A stretch of 24,744 nt of DNA. Origin: CAIKAP01 sp964574605 (lineage in GTDB: Bacteria > Verrucomicrobiota > Verrucomicrobiia > Palsa-1439). The notes below the pieces were generated by a model. That model saw only the letters and a list, made by a program, of their open reading frames with translations, had not been told where the DNA came from and searched no databases. This document shows, one piece after another, positions 22,667-24,744 of the stretch. Each line of letters opens with the position of its first letter. Position 1 is the first letter of the stretch. A program made the translations under genes and the position numbers. The stretch is taken from the NCBI GenBank assembly GCA_964574605.1, contig CAZNOK010000057.1, positions 1 through 24,744 of the forward strand, given 5' to 3'.

Positions 22667-23578
22667 TCAGCTTTTTGTAAGCTTGAAGGAATCTTCCAAG
22701 TCCATCAGCCGGTCCCACCAACTGCGCTTGACGTGGACATGCTGCATCTGCTCGCCAAGACTCAGCAACAACAGCAAGCCGGGATAGAAGTTCAGGCCGC
22801 TGGTTGGCATCGCCAAGACGGGTTTCTCGCGCCCTTGGGCCGTCAAGTAGAATGTGCCTTGATGGAAGTCGAACCCGGTAATCTCACCGTAGGAAATCGT
22901 CTTCGGCGTTGCGGTTTGCCGGTGCTTGTCGCGACCGCCGATTTCCAAGCCGTCCCGCGTGAAGGTGACGGTGGCGTTCCAACTCACCGGCTTCCCCGCC
23001 TGCACATCAGCGAGCATCCGATTTGCCAACACACTGGCGATGTGGTTCCGCAACCGATCCAGCGCGGCGATCTGCCCGGCATTCTTCTCGCGGTGCAACG
23101 CGAATGTCACCTTCAGTGGCTTACCGGCTTGATCGTTGACCGGATGGAAGTGCAGGTCGCAACTGGTATGGGTGTATTTGGTGGAAACAGCGCCGGACTC
23201 GTAGTGCGCCACCGCATTGAAGGAGAAAGTTGCCAGTTCACTGTACGGCAGCCGTCGTTCACGCGTTCGCGTCACCAACGACACCGCATTCTCGTCACCG
23301 CGAAACGTCCCGATGCGTCGTTTCGCCACGCGCAACAACCAGAATCCGATCATTCCACAGGGCACTGCCACCGATACCATACGAAGGACCAATGCGCTGC
23401 GAGAGAGAGTGGATTCACCCATTCCGGTCAGGAACAGAACCAGCAACAAAAGAAAGCCGCCACCGGCGCACAGGAATAACCATGCCAGTAACCTGACAAC
23501 GCCGTTGTCAGTCGGTTCCCATGGAGCCTCGAAGATAAATGGCCCATCAACATCTGTTCGTGCAACTTGGTTTTGCAT
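22667..23578 (-). CDS. Two-pass membrane protein of unknown function
   Basis: The 303-residue product has two hydrophobic segments at about residues 27-51 and 63-82, a basic stretch RVAKRRIG after the second, and a large soluble C-terminal part (about 90-303). That part contains two similar strand-rich sections beginning VSLVTRTRERRLPYSELATF and LEIGGRDKHRQTATPKTISY, reminiscent of tandem pleckstrin-like folds, though I do not assign a family. A strong AAAGGAGGG ribosome site lies just before the ATG. It starts 26 bases after the stop of the sugar-binding protein gene, so it is likely in the same transcript, but a transport role is not evident. Its stop faces the end of the propeller-methyltransferase gene 34 bases away. 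Confidence 0.75.
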   Translation of the reverse strand: MQNQVARTDVDGPFIFEAPWEPTDNGVVRLLAWLFLCAGGGFLLLLVLFLTGMGESTLSRSALVLRMVSVAVPCGMIGFWLLRVAKRRIGTFRGDENAVSLVTRTRERRLPYSELATFSFNAVAHYESGAVSTKYTHTSCDLHFHPVNDQAGKPLKVTFALHREKNAGQIAALDRLRNHIASVLANRMLADVQAGKPVSWNATVTFTRDGLEIGGRDKHRQTATPKTISYGEITGFDFHQGTFYLTAQGREKPVLAMPTSGLNFYPGLLLLLSLGEQMQHVHVKRSWWDRLMDLEDSFKLTKS

Positions 23579-23604
23579 CAGTCCCTCCTTTCAATTCTCG
23601 TGTT

Positions 23605-24564
23605 TCATTGCTTCAAGTATTGGCCGACGTTTTCTTTCGTCACGAGTTGAAACGGGATAAAGACCTGTTTCTCGTAAGGCTGTTTCTTGACGATCTTCAC
23701 GGCGACCTCGACGGCGCCGCTGCCTTGGCCGCGCGCATCTTGAAACACCGTCGCGTCGAGTCGGCCGGCTTTGATGGCTTGCAGCGCATCGGAAATGGCG
23801 TCCACGCCGGCAACGATGACTTTGTCTTTCATCTTCGCCTGCTCCAACGCGAGCAGCGCGCCCATCGCCATCTCGTCGTTCTGCGCGAACACGGCGTTGA
23901 TCTTCGGGCCGAGCGATTGAATCCAGTTTTCCATCAAGCTCATCGCTTTGGCCCGGTCCCATTCGCCGGTCTGTTCGGCAAGCAATTTTAGGCCGGGATT
24001 CTTCGCCAGAATTTCGCGGGCGCCTTGGTCGCGCTTGATCTGCGCGGCCTGCCCCATGAACCCGTGCATCATCACGACGTTGCCTTGGCCGTTGAGCCGC
24101 GTGGCGATGAGCTTCATCGCGATCCGCGCCGATTCTTCGTCGCGCGAACCGACAAACGCCGTCGGCGCGGATTTCGTTTCTGAGTTCACATTCACAATCG
24201 GGATGCCGGCGGCGAGCGCCTTGTCAACAGCGGGCGAACTGGCCTCGACTTCGCACGGGTTGAGGATGATGGCGTCCACGCGCTGCGCGATGAAACTCTC
24301 GACCTGCTGGACCTGCCGCTCGGCGCTGCGCTGGGCGTCATTGACGATCAGCTTTACGCCGAGTTCCTTCGCCTTGGCTTCCATCGCCTGATGAATCATC
24401 ACGATGAATTCGTTGGAGAGGTTCAACAGCGTGACGCCGATGGTGATTTGTTTCTCACCGGATTCCGGACGACCGCAACCGCACAGCAATTGTAGGGCAA
24501 CCGCTCCGGTTGCCACCATTATGATTGGCAGGCGGAGCGCCTGCCCTACAAGAATTCGTTTCAC
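23605..24564 (-). CDS. Ribose-type ABC transporter substrate-binding lipoprotein
   Basis: The 319-residue product is a class I periplasmic sugar-binding protein (Peripla_BP_4/RbsB type) that delivers a sugar to an ABC importer. The signal peptide ends in a lipobox LLCG-C30, so Cys30 should be lipidated. The mature protein opens with ITIGVTLLNLSNEFIVMIHQAMEAKAKELG, then has RVDAIILNPCEVEA, GIPIVNVNSE, AVFAQNDEMAMGALLAL and VIVAGVDAISDAL, the regular motif order of the family. Translation starts at a GTG overlapping the permease stop (GTGA) with AAGGAG at good distance. Residues 6-25 of the signal peptide are encoded by a palindromic repeat. The ligand cannot be read from the sequence; the name rbsB is not used because ribose is not shown. 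Confidence 0.93.
   Translation of the reverse strand: MKRILVGQALRLPIIMVATGAVALQLLCGCGRPESGEKQITIGVTLLNLSNEFIVMIHQAMEAKAKELGVKLIVNDAQRSAERQVQQVESFIAQRVDAIILNPCEVEASSPAVDKALAAGIPIVNVNSETKSAPTAFVGSRDEESARIAMKLIATRLNGQGNVVMMHGFMGQAAQIKRDQGAREILAKNPGLKLLAEQTGEWDRAKAMSLMENWIQSLGPKINAVFAQNDEMAMGALLALEQAKMKDKVIVAGVDAISDALQAIKAGRLDATVFQDARGQGSGAVEVAVKIVKKQPYEKQVFIPFQLVTKENVGQYLKQ
24492..24549. repeat. GTAG REP doublet encoding a signal peptide, element 5
   Basis: The left unit is GTAG plus stem GGCAACCG / CGGTTGCC with loop CTC; the right unit on the other strand is GTAG plus GGCAGGCG / CGCCTGCC with the same loop. Stem differences at two positions are compensated. Flanking T and A extend the match to 24490 and 24551. 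The 58-base element supplies codons 6-25 of the binding-protein gene, nearly the whole hydrophobic part of its lipoprotein signal peptide. Confidence 0.82.
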
Positions 24565-24744
24565 GATTTCTCCTTGCGCCGGTCCAGCCAGACGGCGCCG
24601 ACGATGATGATGCCTTTCACGATGGCTTGATAGTAGGACGACACGTTCAGCAAATCGAGGCCGTTGTTGATGACACCCATCAACAGCGCGCCAAGAATCG
24701 TTCCACCGACGCCGCCAACACCGCCCGACAGACTCGTTCCACCG
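24561..24744 (-). CDS. Ribose-type ABC transporter permease, C-terminal part only
   Basis: The gene is cut by the window edge; the last 60 or so residues are visible. They read GGTSLSGGVGGVGGTILGAL, then MGVINNGLDLLNVSSYYQ, then AIVKGIIIVGAVWLDRRKEKS. This is the C-terminus of an RbsC-like permease (BPD_transp_2 type): the conserved GGTSL.GG.G motif, a membrane segment with NNGL, and a final membrane helix followed by a basic cytoplasmic tail. It precedes and overlaps the binding-protein gene by GTGA, so permease and binding protein are one translationally coupled unit. The ATPase gene is expected upstream, outside the window. Confidence 0.93.
   Translation of the reverse strand, partial: GGTSLSGGVGGVGGTILGALLMGVINNGLDLLNVSSYYQAIVKGIIIVGAVWLDRRKEKS

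Noticed and set aside
1..24744. CRISPR array or prophage genes
   Set aside because: No regularly spaced direct repeats, cas, integrase or phage structural genes are visible.

Overview
The window looks like chromosomal DNA from a GC-rich member of the Planctomycetota-Verrucomicrobiota group, most likely a Verrucomicrobiota of the Pedosphaera/Limisphaera kind. The grounds are indirect: secreted type I sulfatases, secreted propeller proteins, an HzsA-like/SUMF1 fusion, many Gfo/Idh/MocA and TIM-barrel sugar enzymes, and abundant small palindromic repeats. No rRNA or tRNA is present, so this placement is an inference.

Layout. Bases 212-1123 (minus) encode a secreted protein with two helical repeats. 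Bases 1185-4101 (minus) form a three-gene sugar catabolic cluster: oxidoreductase, TIM-barrel isomerase/epimerase and deoxyribose-phosphate aldolase. Bases 4177-4721 (minus) hold a small DUF4160/DUF2442-like pair. Bases 4722-5100 are repeat-rich and non-coding. Bases 5100-8270 (minus) encode a 1056-residue secreted propeller/di-CXXCH/SUMF1 fusion. Bases 8400-16173 (plus) are an apparent operon of one glycoside-hydrolase-like protein and four different secreted sulfatases with short gaps or start/stop overlaps. Bases 16406-17470 (plus) encode a Tat-type Gfo/Idh/MocA protein. Bases 17656-18746 (minus) hold two unrecognised AT-richer genes, the first with a frameshift at a run of six A. Bases 18844-22632 (plus) encode a secreted propeller protein with an embedded SAM-methyltransferase-like domain and a malectin-like end. 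Bases 22667-24744 (minus) hold a membrane protein, a ribose-type lipoprotein binding protein and the end of its permease.

Together the genes suggest use of sulfated, branched glycans: sulfatases and the GHL10-like protein act outside the cytoplasm, the ABC system imports sugar, and the oxidoreductase/isomerase/aldolase set processes it inside. The substrate cannot be read from the sequence.

The most striking signal is a dispersed family of palindromic elements. At least five have one architecture: GTAG, an 8-9 bp stem with a 3-base loop (7 bp and 4 bases in one case), a spacer, then the same unit inverted ending in CTAC. Stem sequences differ completely between elements, and within an element the two halves often differ by compensated base changes. 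This matches the plan of REP doublets (REPINs) mobilised by RAYT transposases. Four of the five lie in reading frames: one encodes a linker, one most of a lipoprotein signal peptide, one the N-terminal extension of a signal peptide, and one the last residues and stop region of a sulfatase.
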